NCBI RefSeq assembly: GCF_003206065.1
Contig: NZ_PZJQ01000003.1
Coordinates: forward strand, 12,099-76,098
DNA from: Salinicola halimionae
GTDB lineage: Bacteria; Pseudomonadota; Gammaproteobacteria; Pseudomonadales; Halomonadaceae
Direction of reading: 5' to 3'
DNA: 64,000 bases
A program made the position numbers and the translations under genes. The notes beneath the pieces are model-generated. The model was not told the origin of the DNA, did no database searches, and saw nothing but the letters and a program-made list of their open reading frames with translations. Below, one piece after another: positions 7,973 through 18,007 of this stretch (the stretch's first letter is position 1; each line of letters opens with the position of its first letter).

Positions 7973-9102
7973 CAACACGCATTCCCTTTACGCAGTATCA
8001 CACTGCCCGCACTGTAGCCCGCACCGAAGGAACACACCACCCCTACGTCCCCGTCCTGTAGGTCATCCCGATGAAGGTGGAAGGCGATGATCGATCCGGC
8101 TGAGCTGGTATTGGCGTAACGGTCCAGAATTATCGGTGCTTCTTCCAACGACGGCTCTCTTCCCAGCACCTTCTGAGCGATCATGTCATTCATATGGCGA
8201 TTGGCCTGATGCAGCCATAGTTTCTTGACGGAGTCCCCCGTCAACGACTGGCTTTCCAGATGTTCGAGGATCAATGCCGCAACCAGCGGACAGACTTCCT
8301 TGAACACTTTGCGCCCTTCCTGGACGAAAAGCTTGTCCAAAGCATCTCCACCTTGATCCGCGAGACGATTCAGAAAGCCGAAATTATTGCGGATGGCGTT
8401 GGAAAACTGAGTGACCAGGCGCGTGCCAAGCACCGTGAAATGTTCCCGATCCCGGGCCAGGTGGTCGGCTTCCAGGACGATGGCAGTGCAGGCGTCGCCG
8501 AAAATGAAATGGCTATCCCGGTCACGAAAGTTGAGATGCGCCGAGCAGATCTCGGGGTTGACCACCAACACCCGCTCCAGGCTGCCGGCGCGAATGGCAT
8601 TGGTTGCCATATCGATGGCGAACGTCGCACTGGAACAGGCTACGTTCATGTCGAACGCGTAGCCACCCGCGCCCAACGCCGCCTGCAATTCCACGGCCAC
8701 CGCTGGATAGGGCCGCTGCAGATTGGAACAGGCAACAATGATCAGATCGAGCTGATCGGCACGAACCCCGGCCTTGCCAAGCGCCTGCTGGGCGGCCGCC
8801 TTGCCCATTTCAGCCTGCATCGACAGCGCATCGTTGGCTCGTTCGGGAATCCGTGGCCGCATGCGCTCAGGGTCCAGAATACCGCTGGCTTCCATCACGT
8901 AGCGACTTTCAATACCGGACGCCTTGACGATGAACGCTTCGCTGGAATGCGCTAAAGGCTCACGCTCACCACGTGTGATCGCTTCCGTCTGACGACGGTT
9001 TTCCGCATCGACCCAGGCATTGAAGCTGGCGACGAGCTCGGCGTTACCGATCGAGTCCGGCGGGGTGAACAGGCCCGTCGCGGTAATCACGGCTTGCGTC
9101 AT
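7972..9102 (-). CDS. Beta-ketoacyl-ACP synthase III family (FabH2-like)
   Basis: Thiolase-fold condensing enzyme of 376 residues. The catalytic triad is visible: Cys156 in NVACSSATFA, His in LHQANRHM and Asn in RYANTSSAGS. It is longer than housekeeping FabH (about 317 residues) and resembles the roughly 373-residue FabH2 type known from Pseudomonas (PA3286), which joins beta-oxidation-derived acyl-CoA to malonyl-ACP. The nearby fadD and mlaA fit a role in recycling acyl chains, but that is inference. The start ATG has GGGAGGTAA eight bases upstream. It heads the unit synthase-mlaA-phosphatase-STAS, with overlapping or very close ends. Confidence 0.88.
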   Translation of the reverse strand: MTQAVITATGLFTPPDSIGNAELVASFNAWVDAENRRQTEAITRGEREPLAHSSEAFIVKASGIESRYVMEASGILDPERMRPRIPERANDALSMQAEMGKAAAQQALGKAGVRADQLDLIIVACSNLQRPYPAVAVELQAALGAGGYAFDMNVACSSATFAIDMATNAIRAGSLERVLVVNPEICSAHLNFRDRDSHFIFGDACTAIVLEADHLARDREHFTVLGTRLVTQFSNAIRNNFGFLNRLADQGGDALDKLFVQEGRKVFKEVCPLVAALILEHLESQSLTGDSVKKLWLHQANRHMNDMIAQKVLGREPSLEEAPIILDRYANTSSAGSIIAFHLHRDDLQDGDVGVVCSFGAGYSAGSVILRKGNAC

Positions 9103-9187
9103 CGACTATTACCTCCCGCGGCATCCGCCGCTTTTACGGTTTACGCGCACCCACCTCCGGTGGATGCACAGTGGCGAACCCTGCTTT

Positions 9188-12100
9188 TCACACGGCGTGC
9201 CCGGTTATTTCCTGCCAGCGTCGCGCCAGCCGTTTTTCCGACACGCTCTCGAGCGTGCCCAACTGCTGCGCGAATAGCGAGACTCGCCACTCCTGGAGCC
9301 ACCAGCCGAACTCGACCAGGTCGGCGTCGACGATACCGTCGCGATACGTGCTCTGACGTCGGGCGTCGACCCGAGCCTCCCAAGCCTGGACCTGCTGCAT
9401 CGATAATTGGTCACGGCGCAGATCGCGAGGCGCTTTCTCGAGGCGCATTTCTGCCGCCTCCAGATATCTCGGATAGTGCGACAGCCACGGCCCGGCATCG
9501 CGCACGAAACCGGGATAGACGAGACGCTGCATCTGCGCCTTGAGGTCACTGTAGGTCAGGGCGAGCGACAGCGTGACATTGCCTTTCAACGCCTTGGTCA
9601 CCGCCAGATGCGCCTTGAGCGCCTTGTGCAGATCGCTCAGCAGTGTTTCGGCATAGGCCACCAACTCACCCCGCCAGGCCTCGAGACGAACCTCGAACGC
9701 CTCGCGGGAACGCGGCAGCGGATCGGCACCCAATGTCTGCGCCAGACAGGCATCGATCACATCACGGGCAAGTTGTTCCTGCGTGCCGACCTTGGCGAAC
9801 AGCAACGCGCACTGCTTGAGCGCAGGCAGCTCGCGCTGGATGTAGCGCAGCGTGTCGGAAAGCCGACGCCGACCCAGCTGAACGATACCGTCACGATGTG
9901 CGGCCTCGGCGCGTTCCGCATGATCGAACCAGGCGATCTGCAACCCATCGCCTTCTGCCACCATGGCTGGATAGACCTCGACCTGAATACCAGCCTGGCT
10001 AGTCGTGCGTGACGCTGGCAGCGCCGTCTCGGGAAGGTCCTCGAGACGTTCAGTAATCTCTTGCGGCGTTGCCGCCAGCGCCCTGGCCCCTTCCGCCGCG
10101 GCCTCGCCGAATCGTGTCTGCAGCGCGCGCAGGTCGCGTCCCTCGCCCAGCACCTTGCCAGTATGATCGACGACGCGCAGATTCATTACCAGATGCGGCT
10201 CGAGCTGATCATGGCGCCAGGTCGATGCGTCCAGGCGTGTGCCGGTCTTGATGCGCAGAAACTCACCCAGTGCCTCCTCGACCGGGCGCTCATCCGGCAC
10301 TAAGGTTGCCAACGCGGCATCGACCCAATCCGGAATCGGCACCACCTGCCGGCGCATGGCCTTCGGCAATGCCTTGAGCAATGCAATGCATTTCTCCCGC
10401 AACAGCCCCGGCACCAGCCAGGACAAGCGACCTTCCGGTAGCTGGGCGAGCATCACCGCGGGCACGGTCAGGGTGACGCCGTCATCGTTGGCCCCTGGCG
10501 CAAAGTGATAGCTCAGCGGGTAGCGCACGCCGTTGAACGTAAGCTCATCCGGATACTGTTCGACGCTGACGTCATCGGCCTCCCGCGCCATCAGCGCTGC
10601 CTTGTCCAACTTCAAGATGTCCGGCGACTCGCGCTCGGCGAGCTTGCGCCAGTTCTCGAAACTGCGCCCGTTGGAGACCTCCGATGGCACCCGCCCGTCG
10701 TAGAACCCGAACAGCGTTTCCTCGTCGATCAGGATATCGCGCTTGCGTGCCCGGTCCTCAAGATTCTCGACCTCGGCGACCATCGCCCGATTGTGCTCAA
10801 AGAAGGCCGCCTGGGTCTGATAATCCCCTTCCACCAGCGCGCGGCGCAGAAAGATCTCGCGCGCTTCTTCCGGCGCCACCTTGGCGTAGTCGACCCGGCG
10901 TCCGGTCACGATCGGCAGTCCGAAGAGCGTCACCTGCTCCAGCGCCACGACCTGGGCGCGTTTGCGCTCCCAATGCGGTTCGCTGTAGCTGTGCTTGACC
11001 AGGTGCGCCGCCTGGGGCTCGATCCATTCGGGCTTGATTCTCGCCGCGTCGCGAGCATAAAGGCGGCTGGTTTCCACCATTTCGCCGGCCATGACCCATT
11101 TGGGCGGCTTGCGTGACAGCCCGGATGAAGGATGAATCAGGAAGCGTCGATTGCGCGCGCCCAGGAACTCGCGGCTTTCCGGTTGCAACTGCCCCAGATT
11201 GGAGAGCAGACCGGCAAGCAGCGCCTGATGCAAGCGCTGGGTGTCGACCTGAGGCAGCCCCTCGGGCTCGGCGTTAACGCCAGGGCCAGCTGCCGCCGCA
11301 ACGCCGTTCGAGGTGGTCGGATCGAGTTCGGTCGGCGGCACCGACGCGGCTTCGCGAGGCTGCATGGCGGATGACAGCTCGAGTTTCATCTCGCGGGTCA
11401 GTTGGCGCAGCTGGCGGTAGGTATCATGCCACTCGCGGAGGCGCAGATAGTTCAGATACTGATCGCGACACCAGCGTCGCAGCTGACTGCTGGACAAAGT
11501 CTCGCGCGTGGCATCGAAGCCATGCCATAGGTTCAACAGCGCCACGAAGTCTGAATTGGGATCCTCCCACTGCTTGTGACGTTGATCGGCAGCCTGGCGT
11601 TTGTCTGCCGGCCGCTCGCGAGGATCCTGGACCGCCAGTGCGCTGACCACGATCAGCACTTCGCGCAGACACCGGAATCGCTCACCGGCCAGCACCATTC
11701 GCGCCAATCGAGGATCGATCGGTAGTCGGGCCAGTTGCCGCCCCAGGTCGGTGATCCGCTCGGAGCCATCGACCGCTCCCAGCTCGAACAGCAAGCGGTA
11801 GCCATCCTTGACGAAGCGAGAATCGGGGGCGTCGACGAACGGAAAATCGAATATGTCACCGAGCTTGAGCGACAGCATCGATAGAATTACCGAAGCCAGA
11901 TTGGTGCGCTGAATCTCGGGCTCGGTGAACTCGGGCCGGGAGAGAAAATCCTCTTCGCTATAGAGCCGCAGGCAGACCCCATCGGCCACGCGTCCGCAGC
12001 GACCCTTGCGTTGATTGGCGCTGGCCTGGCTGACCGGCTCGATCGGCAGTCGCTGGACTTTGGCGCGCGCGCTGTAGCGGCTCATGCGGACCAGGCCAGG

Positions 12101-13258
12101 GTCGATCACGTAGCGTATTCCCGGTACCGTCAGCGAGGTTTCGGCAACGTTGGTGGACAGCACGATGCGCCGCCCCGCATGAGTCTGGAACACCCGGTTC
12201 TGCTCGGCGTTGGAAAGCCGCGCATACAGCGGCAGAATTTCAGTGCTCTTGAGCTCGGCACGCCGCAGCAGGTCCGCAGTCTCTCGAATGTCCCGCTCCC
12301 CGGGCAGGAAAATCAGAATGTCACGCGGCCCGCTGTACCAGCGTTTTCCGCGCTCGATGCGTTCTATCTCGTCGACCGCTGCCAGAATGCCCTCCTGCAG
12401 CGTCAGGTCTTCCTCTTCCCGAGACTCTCGCACCAGCGGGCGGTAATGCACCTCCACCGGAAAGGCCCGGCCGGACACTTCCACCACCGGTGCTGGCAGC
12501 GTCCTGCCGTCGCGTTCGATGGCGAAGTGACGGGACAGCCGTTCGACGTCGATGGTCGCCGAGGTGATGATCACCTTGAGATCGGGGCGCCGCGCCGTCA
12601 GGCGTTTGAGATAACCGAGCAAAAAATCGATGTTGAGACTGCGCTCGTGAGCCTCATCGATGATGATCGCCTCGTAGCGCATGAGATCCGGATCGTGCTG
12701 CGTCTCGGCCAGCAGAATGCCATCGGTCATCAACTTGACCAGCGTGTCGTCGCTGCTCTGATCGGTGAAGCGCACCTGATAACCGACCTGCTGGCCAAGC
12801 GGCACCCGAAGCTCCTCGGCCAGCCGCGATGCCACCGAGCGCGCCGCCAGCCGGCGTGGCTGGGTATGCCCGATCATCCCGCGCCTGCCCAGCCCCAGTT
12901 CAAGGCACAGTTTGGGTAGCTGAGTGGTCTTGCCGGAACCGGTCTCGCCCGCCACGACCACGACCTGATGTTCGCGCAGCGCCTCGAGAATGGTCTCGCG
13001 CCTGGCGGCGACCGGCAGCGATTCAGGGTATTCGAGCGTCACCGGCTGCCGCCGGCGACGCTCGACGGCGTCGCTGGATGCTGTCAGGCGTGCCTCGATC
13101 TCCTTCAGCGATCGATCGATCGGCTTACCGTCACGGGCACGCCGAGCCAGGCGCTCGAGGCGCTGGCGCTGTTCATGAGCATCGCGCAGCAGGCAGGCGT
13201 CCAGGCGAGTTTGCAGATCATTCAGGGATTGCAGAGACGGGGAAGCGATAGCGCTCAA
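9188..13258 (-). CDS. hrpA: ATP-dependent RNA helicase HrpA
   Basis: DEAH-box RNA helicase of 1356 residues, slightly longer than E. coli HrpA (1300). The order is an N-terminal coil, then RecA-like domains with Walker A GETGSGKTTQLPK at about 104, DEAH in IIDEAHERSLNIDFLL near 197, SATID, and RKGRCGRVADG of motif VI. The helicase-associated domain and the long C-terminal DUF3418-type region follow. A low-complexity insert (around PTTSNGVAAAAGPGVN) in the middle accounts for part of the extra length. The start is a TTG at 13258 with AGAGGA four bases upstream; no in-frame ATG occurs before the first domain. In E. coli HrpA acts on stalled or collided ribosomes and mRNA processing. Confidence 0.96.
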   Translation of the reverse strand: MSAIASPSLQSLNDLQTRLDACLLRDAHEQRQRLERLARRARDGKPIDRSLKEIEARLTASSDAVERRRRQPVTLEYPESLPVAARRETILEALREHQVVVVAGETGSGKTTQLPKLCLELGLGRRGMIGHTQPRRLAARSVASRLAEELRVPLGQQVGYQVRFTDQSSDDTLVKLMTDGILLAETQHDPDLMRYEAIIIDEAHERSLNIDFLLGYLKRLTARRPDLKVIITSATIDVERLSRHFAIERDGRTLPAPVVEVSGRAFPVEVHYRPLVRESREEEDLTLQEGILAAVDEIERIERGKRWYSGPRDILIFLPGERDIRETADLLRRAELKSTEILPLYARLSNAEQNRVFQTHAGRRIVLSTNVAETSLTVPGIRYVIDPGLVRMSRYSARAKVQRLPIEPVSQASANQRKGRCGRVADGVCLRLYSEEDFLSRPEFTEPEIQRTNLASVILSMLSLKLGDIFDFPFVDAPDSRFVKDGYRLLFELGAVDGSERITDLGRQLARLPIDPRLARMVLAGERFRCLREVLIVVSALAVQDPRERPADKRQAADQRHKQWEDPNSDFVALLNLWHGFDATRETLSSSQLRRWCRDQYLNYLRLREWHDTYRQLRQLTREMKLELSSAMQPREAASVPPTELDPTTSNGVAAAAGPGVNAEPEGLPQVDTQRLHQALLAGLLSNLGQLQPESREFLGARNRRFLIHPSSGLSRKPPKWVMAGEMVETSRLYARDAARIKPEWIEPQAAHLVKHSYSEPHWERKRAQVVALEQVTLFGLPIVTGRRVDYAKVAPEEAREIFLRRALVEGDYQTQAAFFEHNRAMVAEVENLEDRARKRDILIDEETLFGFYDGRVPSEVSNGRSFENWRKLAERESPDILKLDKAALMAREADDVSVEQYPDELTFNGVRYPLSYHFAPGANDDGVTLTVPAVMLAQLPEGRLSWLVPGLLREKCIALLKALPKAMRRQVVPIPDWVDAALATLVPDERPVEEALGEFLRIKTGTRLDASTWRHDQLEPHLVMNLRVVDHTGKVLGEGRDLRALQTRFGEAAAEGARALAATPQEITERLEDLPETALPASRTTSQAGIQVEVYPAMVAEGDGLQIAWFDHAERAEAAHRDGIVQLGRRRLSDTLRYIQRELPALKQCALLFAKVGTQEQLARDVIDACLAQTLGADPLPRSREAFEVRLEAWRGELVAYAETLLSDLHKALKAHLAVTKALKGNVTLSLALTYSDLKAQMQRLVYPGFVRDAGPWLSHYPRYLEAAEMRLEKAPRDLRRDQLSMQQVQAWEARVDARRQSTYRDGIVDADLVEFGWWLQEWRVSLFAQQLGTLESVSEKRLARRWQEITGHAV

Positions 13259-13346
13259 GAGATCCTCTACGTCGACGAGACAACGGCGAAAACAGGGTCG
13301 CCACCAACGGCGGTGACGAACCTGTCATTGTAGCGCCGTCAGCGGA

Positions 13347-15155
13347 TCAACTCACGTCCGAAGAGGATCGGCTCGTTTTTGTCGGCCCATCACCGGGCTT
13401 TTCATCGACCGTTGCATCGGTCTTTTCACCGGCCATGTCACCGGTCTTCTCACCGGCCAAGTCATCAAGCTTCTCGGATCGCGAAGAATCGCCGTTTGAT
13501 GGCTCGTCACGCAACTCTCGACGCAGCACCTTGCCAACGTTGCTCTTCGGCAGTTCGTCGCGTAGTTCCACGAACTTGGGCACCTTGTAGCCGGTCATCT
13601 CCTTTTTGCACCACTGACGTAGTGCTTGAGGATCGAGACTGCCGTCGCGTGCCACCACGAACAGCTTAACCGCCTCCCCGGTTTCCTCGTCGGGCACGCC
13701 GACTGCAGCAACTTCGACGACATCCGGATGACTCGCAACGACTTCTTCGATTTCATTGGGATAAACGTTGAAGCCAGAAACCAGAATCATGTCCTTCTTG
13801 CGATCGACGATCTTCACGTAGCCGTCATCCTGAATGATGGCCATGTCGCCGGTTCGCAACCAGCCATCGTCATCGATCGTCTTGGCGGTATCCTCGGGAC
13901 GATTCCAATACCCCTTCATGACCTGCGGGCCCTTGATGCAGAGCTCCCCTCGCTCGCCGCGTGGCAAGGCGCGTCCGTCATCGTCGACGACCTGAATCGA
14001 CGTGCCCGGCACCGGTTTGCCGATGGTGCCGATCTGCGCGGCATCTGGAGGGTTAACCAGTGCGATCGGCGACGTTTCGGTCAAACCATAACCTTCGACG
14101 ATGCCATGCCCGGTGGCTTGCTCCCAGCGCTGCGCTACCGTCTGGGTCAGCGCCATGCCACCGGAGATTGTCAGTTTGAGCCGCGAAAAATCGAGCGCCT
14201 TGAAATCGTCACGCTGACACAGCGCGTTGAACAGCGTATTGAGCCCGACGAACACCGTGAACGGCGTCTTCGACAGCGTCTTGACGAATCCGGCGATGTC
14301 ACGCGGATTGGGGATCAGGATATTGTGTTGCCCCGTCGTCATCGCGAACAGACAGTTCACCGTGAACGTGTAGATGTGGTAGCACGGCAGCGGCGCGACG
14401 ATGGTCTCGATCCCTTCCTCGAGCGTCTTGCCGAGAAGCTGCTGGGTCTGCAGCATATTGGCGATGAGGTTGCGGTGGGTCAGCATCGCACCCTTGGCGA
14501 CGCCGGTGGTCCCACCGGTGTACTGCAGCGCCGCCACGTCATCGCCGCGACTGGCCACGACCTCGGCCGAATGCCGGCTACCCGCCTTGAGCACCTCACG
14601 GAAGCTCACTGCAGCGGGAAGCGAATAGGCCGGCACCAGTTTCTTGACGTGGCGTACCACACCGTTGATCAGTGATCGCTTCGGCCACGGATGGAGGTCC
14701 GCCATTTCGGTCACGTAGACGTGTCGGATGTCGGTCTGATCGAGAACCTTCTCGAGCTTGTGAGCCATGTTGGCCAGCACCAGCACAGCCTTGACCCCGG
14801 CATCGCGAAACTGGTGGCGCATCTCGCGCTCGGTGTAGAGAGGATTGGTGTTGACCACCACGAGCCCCGCGCGCAGGGCGCCGAATACCGCAACGGGGAA
14901 CTGCAGCACGTTGGGCAGCTGTATCGCGATTCGATCGCCGGGCTCCAGATCGGTCTTCTGCTGCAGCCAGGCGGCAAAGTGGCCCGAGAGCCGATCGATG
15001 TCACGATAATGCAAGGTATGACCCAGACAGCTGAAGGCCGGCTTGTCCGCAAAGCGACGGCACGCTTCAGCGATGATGTCGTTGATCGACTCGAACGCCT
15101 CCATGCCATCCAGCGGCGCTCCCGTTTCGATGCACGGGCTGACGCTATCGCTCAT
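13347..15155 (-). CDS. fadD: Long-chain acyl-CoA synthetase FadD
   Basis: Activates fatty acids to acyl-CoA with ATP at the inner membrane, the entry step of beta-oxidation. It has 602 residues; E. coli FadD has 561. The AMP-binding motif YTGGTTGVAKGAMLTHRN, the segment EGYGLTETSP, WLRTGD and the catalytic-lysine region LPKSNVGKVLRRELR are all present. After that point a hydrophilic tail of about 45 residues contains a roughly eight-residue repeat (LAGEKTGD, MAGEKTDA, TVDEKPGD), which is not part of the enzyme fold. The start ATG at 15155 has AAGGAG five bases upstream; the longer frame to 15224 is rejected. Confidence 0.95.
   Translation of the reverse strand: MSDSVSPCIETGAPLDGMEAFESINDIIAEACRRFADKPAFSCLGHTLHYRDIDRLSGHFAAWLQQKTDLEPGDRIAIQLPNVLQFPVAVFGALRAGLVVVNTNPLYTEREMRHQFRDAGVKAVLVLANMAHKLEKVLDQTDIRHVYVTEMADLHPWPKRSLINGVVRHVKKLVPAYSLPAAVSFREVLKAGSRHSAEVVASRGDDVAALQYTGGTTGVAKGAMLTHRNLIANMLQTQQLLGKTLEEGIETIVAPLPCYHIYTFTVNCLFAMTTGQHNILIPNPRDIAGFVKTLSKTPFTVFVGLNTLFNALCQRDDFKALDFSRLKLTISGGMALTQTVAQRWEQATGHGIVEGYGLTETSPIALVNPPDAAQIGTIGKPVPGTSIQVVDDDGRALPRGERGELCIKGPQVMKGYWNRPEDTAKTIDDDGWLRTGDMAIIQDDGYVKIVDRKKDMILVSGFNVYPNEIEEVVASHPDVVEVAAVGVPDEETGEAVKLFVVARDGSLDPQALRQWCKKEMTGYKVPKFVELRDELPKSNVGKVLRRELRDEPSNGDSSRSEKLDDLAGEKTGDMAGEKTDATVDEKPGDGPTKTSRSSSDVS
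13385..13472 (-). repeat. 24-bp tandem repeats encoding the FadD tail
   Basis: About three imperfect copies of a 24-base unit built on GGTGAxAAGACC code for successive GEKT/DEKP octapeptides at the FadD C-terminus. The unit is a multiple of three, so copy-number changes would lengthen or shorten the tail without breaking the frame. Confidence 0.6.
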
Positions 15156-15346
15156 AGGATCTCCTTGATTCGTGACGGTTATCGTCCTTATAACAGGATC
15201 ACGACAGCAAGGCGCTGCCACCAAGGTGGTAGGCGATCGACAACGCTGCCTGCAAGGCCCATCTTCACTGGACCCGGTTGTCGATCGTGGCTCCTGCCGA
15301 CGCTCGGGTCTACCGTGGCGTCAAGGTCTAACGCTCAACGCCAGCG

Positions 15347-17149
15347 TCAGATCGACGGCTCCGAACGCCGGGCCAGTCGGCGCCGTTTGACCGCGCCCCG
15401 CCAGCGAAGCAGCACCCATAACAGAAGAATGATCGCGATGACGATCCACGTGACAGGACGTTGCGCATAAGTTTCCAGGTAGGGTTTGGCGAATCGCCAG
15501 CCTTGCCGCGTCTTGTCGACCGCAATGTCGGCCATCTGGGAAGCGGTCAGACCATCGGCGAAATGGTCACTGTCGTCGTCACCACTCCCCACACTGTCAT
15601 CCTGCTCGCGAGATTCGCTGGTAATGCCGCGCTCGAGATCCGCGCCGCTCAAGCCGACGGCGGCGTCGGGATTGAGCCGCACCACCGGAAGGTCGAAATG
15701 CAGCTTGCGCCCATCAAGCTGAGCATCGGCGGCAATCTCCACCGGCAACGACTGTCCGGGGTCCGTCTGCGGTACCGCGATCGTCCATTCACGATCGCCT
15801 GTCTGGCGAACGCCGAGCGACCGGCCAGTCAGGCTTGCGCTGAGTTGAGTATTGTCGACGTTGAGATCCGGGTGATTGGCGCGGACCACAATGGTGGTGC
15901 CATCGGGACTCAGCACGGCGCTCAACGCCGCTACCACGTTTACGGTCTGCACTTGCTGACGAATCATGCGGTCGCTGCGTGCGGTGATGGTCAGACGCGC
16001 ATTGCCGAGCTGCTCGACACCCGGTAACGCGCCGCGGAAATGATCGTCGGACGGCGGCAGCGCCGCCTCGGCGAGGGAGGTACCGTCGAGATCACGGAGC
16101 TCGGCGCTAACACTCAGCCCCTCGGGACGTGAGTCGACGTTCAACGTCTCGCCGCTGGCTTCCAGCCATACGTCCAGCGGTGTCGAGAAACCTCGGTAGA
16201 GAGTCGCCGGGAGCTGATCACCCCGAAGTACGGTGTCGGCCTGGATACCGATTCGGCTGTCGGCACCGATGTCGCCCTCGACTCGCCATTCGCCCGGGGT
16301 CGGATCGGGCACTGTGATCAGGTCGTACCGATCACTGCTCTGCCACTCCACCGAGCCCGGGTGATCATCGCGCGAGTAGCGTCGACCATCGGGACCGACC
16401 AGAACCGGCGAATCCACGCCCGGCGCGTGAAACAGCAAGGCGTTGAACTCGTCGATATCGTCATCGACGCTGAATCGCTGCTGCTCATCGATGGGCACCT
16501 GATCGCCGGGAAGAATACGGTCGAGTACATCCAGAAACGCCCGCAACAGTTCTTCCGGCGTGTTGGCGACCGCTGCCAGCCCGCCAGTGGTCTGCGCGAT
16601 CTGCTCGAGCAGCGGCAGATCGACGTTGTCGGAAAGCGCGATAGGATGGACGACGACCCCGCGTGAGGCCAGTTCCGGCGCCAGCTCGCGGATGATGCGC
16701 TGACGGGAGTCGCTGTCTTGACGAGTCTTGTCGCTACCGACGGTTGGCAGATCGACCATGCCGTCAGTCAACAGGATCAGATGCCGGTTGGCGCTATCCG
16801 GGCCGGCGTTCGCCACCTGGCGTAGCGCGCGCTCGATATCGGTGAACTGCTGATAATCGGTCAGTTGAGGAGCCATATCGCTGGCACGCTGGCGCCAGGC
16901 ATCGACGACCTCACCGCTCGGCAGTGGATTGGAGACTGTCGTGCCGAACGTCCAGATCGACCCGCGGGCGCTGGGGGGCAGCAGTGTCGCGGCAAGTCCC
17001 AGCGCGTCGACACGGAGATTTCGAGGATCGTTCTGCTTCATGCTGCCGGACACGTCGACGACCATCCGAACGTCCGGCGCGGACTGCGCCGACGCCCAGG
17101 TGGGAACAAGCCCTGCCACCAGGATCACAATCAACAGCAACGCCCGCAT
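15347..17149 (-). CDS. VWA-domain membrane protein, function unknown
   Basis: Exported protein of 600 residues anchored by one C-terminal helix. A signal peptide (MRALLLIVILVAGLVPTWASAQ) is followed by a von Willebrand A domain at about 25-210 with a complete MIDAS start DVSGSM and LLTDGM. An extended beta-rich region follows (about 250-510), then an acidic linker and a membrane helix near 565-583 (VTWIVIAIILLLWVLL), ending in a very basic cytoplasmic tail. The topology is thus periplasmic with a short tail inside. It follows a small membrane-protein gene on the same strand. The role is unknown; VWA proteins with MIDAS usually bind a partner through a metal ion. I chose the ATG at 17149 because the signal peptide starts there. 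Confidence 0.8.
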   Translation of the reverse strand: MRALLLIVILVAGLVPTWASAQSAPDVRMVVDVSGSMKQNDPRNLRVDALGLAATLLPPSARGSIWTFGTTVSNPLPSGEVVDAWRQRASDMAPQLTDYQQFTDIERALRQVANAGPDSANRHLILLTDGMVDLPTVGSDKTRQDSDSRQRIIRELAPELASRGVVVHPIALSDNVDLPLLEQIAQTTGGLAAVANTPEELLRAFLDVLDRILPGDQVPIDEQQRFSVDDDIDEFNALLFHAPGVDSPVLVGPDGRRYSRDDHPGSVEWQSSDRYDLITVPDPTPGEWRVEGDIGADSRIGIQADTVLRGDQLPATLYRGFSTPLDVWLEASGETLNVDSRPEGLSVSAELRDLDGTSLAEAALPPSDDHFRGALPGVEQLGNARLTITARSDRMIRQQVQTVNVVAALSAVLSPDGTTIVVRANHPDLNVDNTQLSASLTGRSLGVRQTGDREWTIAVPQTDPGQSLPVEIAADAQLDGRKLHFDLPVVRLNPDAAVGLSGADLERGITSESREQDDSVGSGDDDSDHFADGLTASQMADIAVDKTRQGWRFAKPYLETYAQRPVTWIVIAIILLLWVLLRWRGAVKRRRLARRSEPSI

Positions 17150-17223
17150 TTCTCGCTTCCTTGTCGAAACCCACACCAGAACGAGACGAAAATCGCCCCG
17201 TCCACGCACTCATAGCCGCGCAA

Positions 17224-17730
17224 TCAGTTGACGACTGGCTCGCGCCGGCCGCCAGGCTTGCCTCGTCCCGCCTCGTCTCTGCCGCGGGCCGCGCGCCTCG
17301 GGCCCGTCTTCCGCCGCGCCTCCACGCCCTTGCGCCGGGCTTGCTTGCGCCCGGCGCCCGGACCGTCGTTAGCATCATCATCGTGGCGGCGACGCAGCAG
17401 GCGCCAGGCCACAAGCCCGAGGGCGGCGCCGATTGCCGCGCCCAGCAGCAACAGAGGAGCCGCACTGCCAACCTGGCCACCATCATGCTGAACGACCCCC
17501 ACCGCCATCACCACGATAGCCGGCGCCATACCGGAGTAGGTCTCCCCCGGCTGCAACAGCGGCAACGAAAAGGGTGCCACCATCCACAAGCTACCGGCGA
17601 CGGCGCCCAACAGCATCAAGCGCGGCAACCGTGGCAGTAGCCGCACGCCGAGATAACCGGTGACCAGAACGATCAGAGACAACACGCCATAACTCAGCCA
17701 GAGCTGCGGCAGGGAATCGGAAAACAGCAT
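17224..17730 (-). CDS. Small membrane protein with basic tail, function unknown
   Basis: A product of 168 residues with about four hydrophobic segments (near 12-30, 36-60, 66-80 and 90-112), then a strongly basic, Gly/Arg/Lys-rich tail of about 55 residues. I do not recognise a family. It lies 74 bases upstream of the VWA-domain gene on the same strand, and the two very likely form one operon. The basic tails of both proteins would face the cytoplasm. GAGAG stands about nine bases before the ATG. Confidence 0.7.
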   Translation of the reverse strand: MLFSDSLPQLWLSYGVLSLIVLVTGYLGVRLLPRLPRLMLLGAVAGSLWMVAPFSLPLLQPGETYSGMAPAIVVMAVGVVQHDGGQVGSAAPLLLLGAAIGAALGLVAWRLLRRRHDDDANDGPGAGRKQARRKGVEARRKTGPRRAARGRDEAGRGKPGGRREPVVN

Positions 17731-18007
17731 GGTAATGACTCTCGATTCATACGATTTGTGCCATGGTACACTTCAGGCCGAAAAAGCACAGCTCAAGGCG
17801 GGAAAGCACAGCCGCAATGGCGTTTGAGCGGCATGAACCTCTCTCGGGATGCGGACCACGTGGCTGGCGATGCGTTGCCGTTTTTTCACTGGACAGGGTT
17901 TCGAACTTCATCGTCCCGAACTTATCACGACTCGAACATACCTCTGTCCGAATTCATCACAACACGCCGGGTCTGACCCACCCTGCTCGCAAGGATCCAG
18001 CCCGATT

